Part shown: one piece after another, positions 5,555 to 6,271 of the stretch
How the letters are laid out: each line of letters begins with the position of its first letter
How positions within the stretch are numbered: the first letter of the stretch is position 1
Origin: Bacteroidota bacterium
GTDB lineage: Bacteria > Bacteroidota > Bacteroidia > JACCXN01
Assembly (NCBI GenBank): GCA_947462515.1
Contig: CANHPJ010000114.1
Span: 1 to 6,271, forward strand
Reading direction: 5' to 3'
Length of the DNA: 6,271 nucleotides
The notes under the pieces: model-generated
Told to the model about the DNA's origin: nothing
The model's input: the letters and a program-made list of their open reading frames with translations, nothing else
The model's database searches: none
Translations under genes and position numbers: made by a program

Positions 5555-6271
5555 TAATTGAATTTTGAAAGCACAGAGACATCGGTTACCACTTCATAAG
5601 CGCTATAATCTGCAGACTTTTTGATTTTATATGATTTATCATTGTTTTTTAAATAGATCTCATCACCCAGCTTATATAATTTAGGTTTTTCAGCCTCGAT
5701 CAATCCAAAAAGCACAATTTTATTTTTATTGGTTTTATAACCCTTATAATTAATGGGAGACTTCCAATATTCAACAATGTAACTTGTATTTGTTGGATAT
5801 TCTTTAATTCCGGCATTATATTGAAGCATAGAATCCCGTTTAGAAACGCTTTCATTTCCAAGATTTAAATCCGTCAACTGAACGTATTTAGAATAAAGCA
5901 ATTCATCCTTCCTAACCACAATTACCTCTTCCGAAACTTCATTCAAAAAATTGGCTGAACCTGAATCCATTTTACTTTTATTATTCTCAACAAAATCAAA
6001 ATCCCCGGCATTACTACTTTGCTCCTTGGTATTGGCTAAATCCATTTGATTAGAAGCAGATTCAGCTTCAGGACTCTGAGCTGTTGAATTTGATCTTTTA
6101 TAGTTTACTTTTTGTGATTTTATATTGTTTTTATCGCTTTCTGATTCAACTGCTTGTTCTTTTTTTGGAGAATTATTGAAAATGTAAATGTTTTTTCCTT
6201 CTGAGCCAAAAACAAACCAAACAATTGCACCTCCGGCAATAACTCCTATAAGAATCCCCAAAGAAAAAATC
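5554..6271 (-). CDS. Uncharacterised single-pass membrane protein with conserved C-terminal domain, 5' end missing
   Basis: I cannot name the family. The frame is open to the right edge, so the true start probably lies outside the window. A TTG at 6261 is the only in-window start candidate near the edge, and it falls inside the membrane helix (FSLGILIGVIAGGAIVWFVFG), which makes it unlikely. Numbering from that TTG, residues about 1-20 are one transmembrane segment. Residues 21-105 are a low-complexity Ser/Asn/Lys/Glu-rich linker. Residues 110-235 form a compact domain: VSEEVIVVRKDELLYSKYV (109-127), then RDSMLQY (142-148), YIVEYWKSPINYKGYKTNKN (161-180), IVLFGL, and a repeated 'YKLGDEIYLKNNDKSYKI' strand pattern. 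The KDELL...VEYWKSPINYKGYK combination seems familiar from unnamed Bacteroidetes proteins. Its stop overlaps the dapF start, pointing to co-expression. The likely arrangement is a membrane anchor, a flexible linker and a beta-rich domain on one side of the inner membrane. No catalytic residues are evident. Confidence 0.85.
   Translation of the reverse strand, partial: IFSLGILIGVIAGGAIVWFVFGSEGKNIYIFNNSPKKEQAVESESDKNNIKSQKVNYKRSNSTAQSPEAESASNQMDLANTKEQSSNAGDFDFVENNKSKMDSGSANFLNEVSEEVIVVRKDELLYSKYVQLTDLNLGNESVSKRDSMLQYNAGIKEYPTNTSYIVEYWKSPINYKGYKTNKNKIVLFGLIEAEKPKLYKLGDEIYLKNNDKSYKIKKSADYSAYEVVTDVSVLSKFN

Noticed and set aside
5554..6261. Complete gene starting at TTG 6261
   Set aside because: The frame stays open to the window edge and the TTG falls inside the transmembrane helix, so the gene is better treated as partial with its start outside the window.

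Overview
The window looks like a chromosomal segment from a member of the Bacteroidota (Bacteroidetes), probably the Bacteroidales/Marinilabiliales side or a relative. Four things point there: strongly AT-rich DNA, almost no Shine-Dalgarno sequences before the starts, upstream boxes matching the Bacteroidetes -7 consensus TAnnTTTG, and protein families typical of the phylum (an ECF sigma factor followed by a small 'VPEDYFE' protein, a Bacteroidetes-type DapF, and an MltG with the AEQ catalytic motif). All credible genes lie on the minus strand, so transcription runs from high to low coordinates. The lineage is inferred from sequence character only.

Reading in transcription order, 6271 to 3645 is a compact, operon-like cluster. 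It holds the C-terminal part of an unrecognised single-pass membrane protein (5554-6271, start outside the window), dapF (4766-5554, sharing one base with the previous gene as TAATG), an unrecognised 179-residue protein (4221-4760, 5 nt after dapF) and a RimJ/RimL-like GNAT acetyltransferase (3645-4181). The endolytic murein transglycosylase mltG follows (2497-3561) after an 83-nt gap that carries a plausible promoter of its own. DapF makes the meso-diaminopimelate used in peptidoglycan and lysine synthesis, and MltG cuts nascent glycan strands in the inner membrane. The cluster therefore has a cell-wall theme, and the two unnamed proteins are candidates for envelope roles by association.

Next comes a monocistronic-looking phosphohexomutase gene (916-2322) with its own candidate -7 box upstream and a clear intrinsic terminator 20 nt after its stop. 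It likely interconverts hexose 1- and 6-phosphates for glycan precursors or storage carbohydrate.

The last unit is an ECF sigma factor gene (184-729) followed by the start of a small protein (1-137, cut by the window edge) that may be its regulator. The 186-nt gap before the sigma gene holds, in transcription order, the phosphohexomutase terminator, a perfect 15-bp inverted repeat with a 7-nt loop, and a candidate ECF-type promoter (AAACC, 16 nt, GTCTTA) that could make the sigma gene autoregulated. No RNA genes, CRISPR arrays, insertion sequences or attachment sites were seen, and no gene-free stretch exceeds 300 bases. Most of the window is ordinary housekeeping sequence. The parts worth a second look are the sigma upstream region and the two unnamed genes coupled to dapF.
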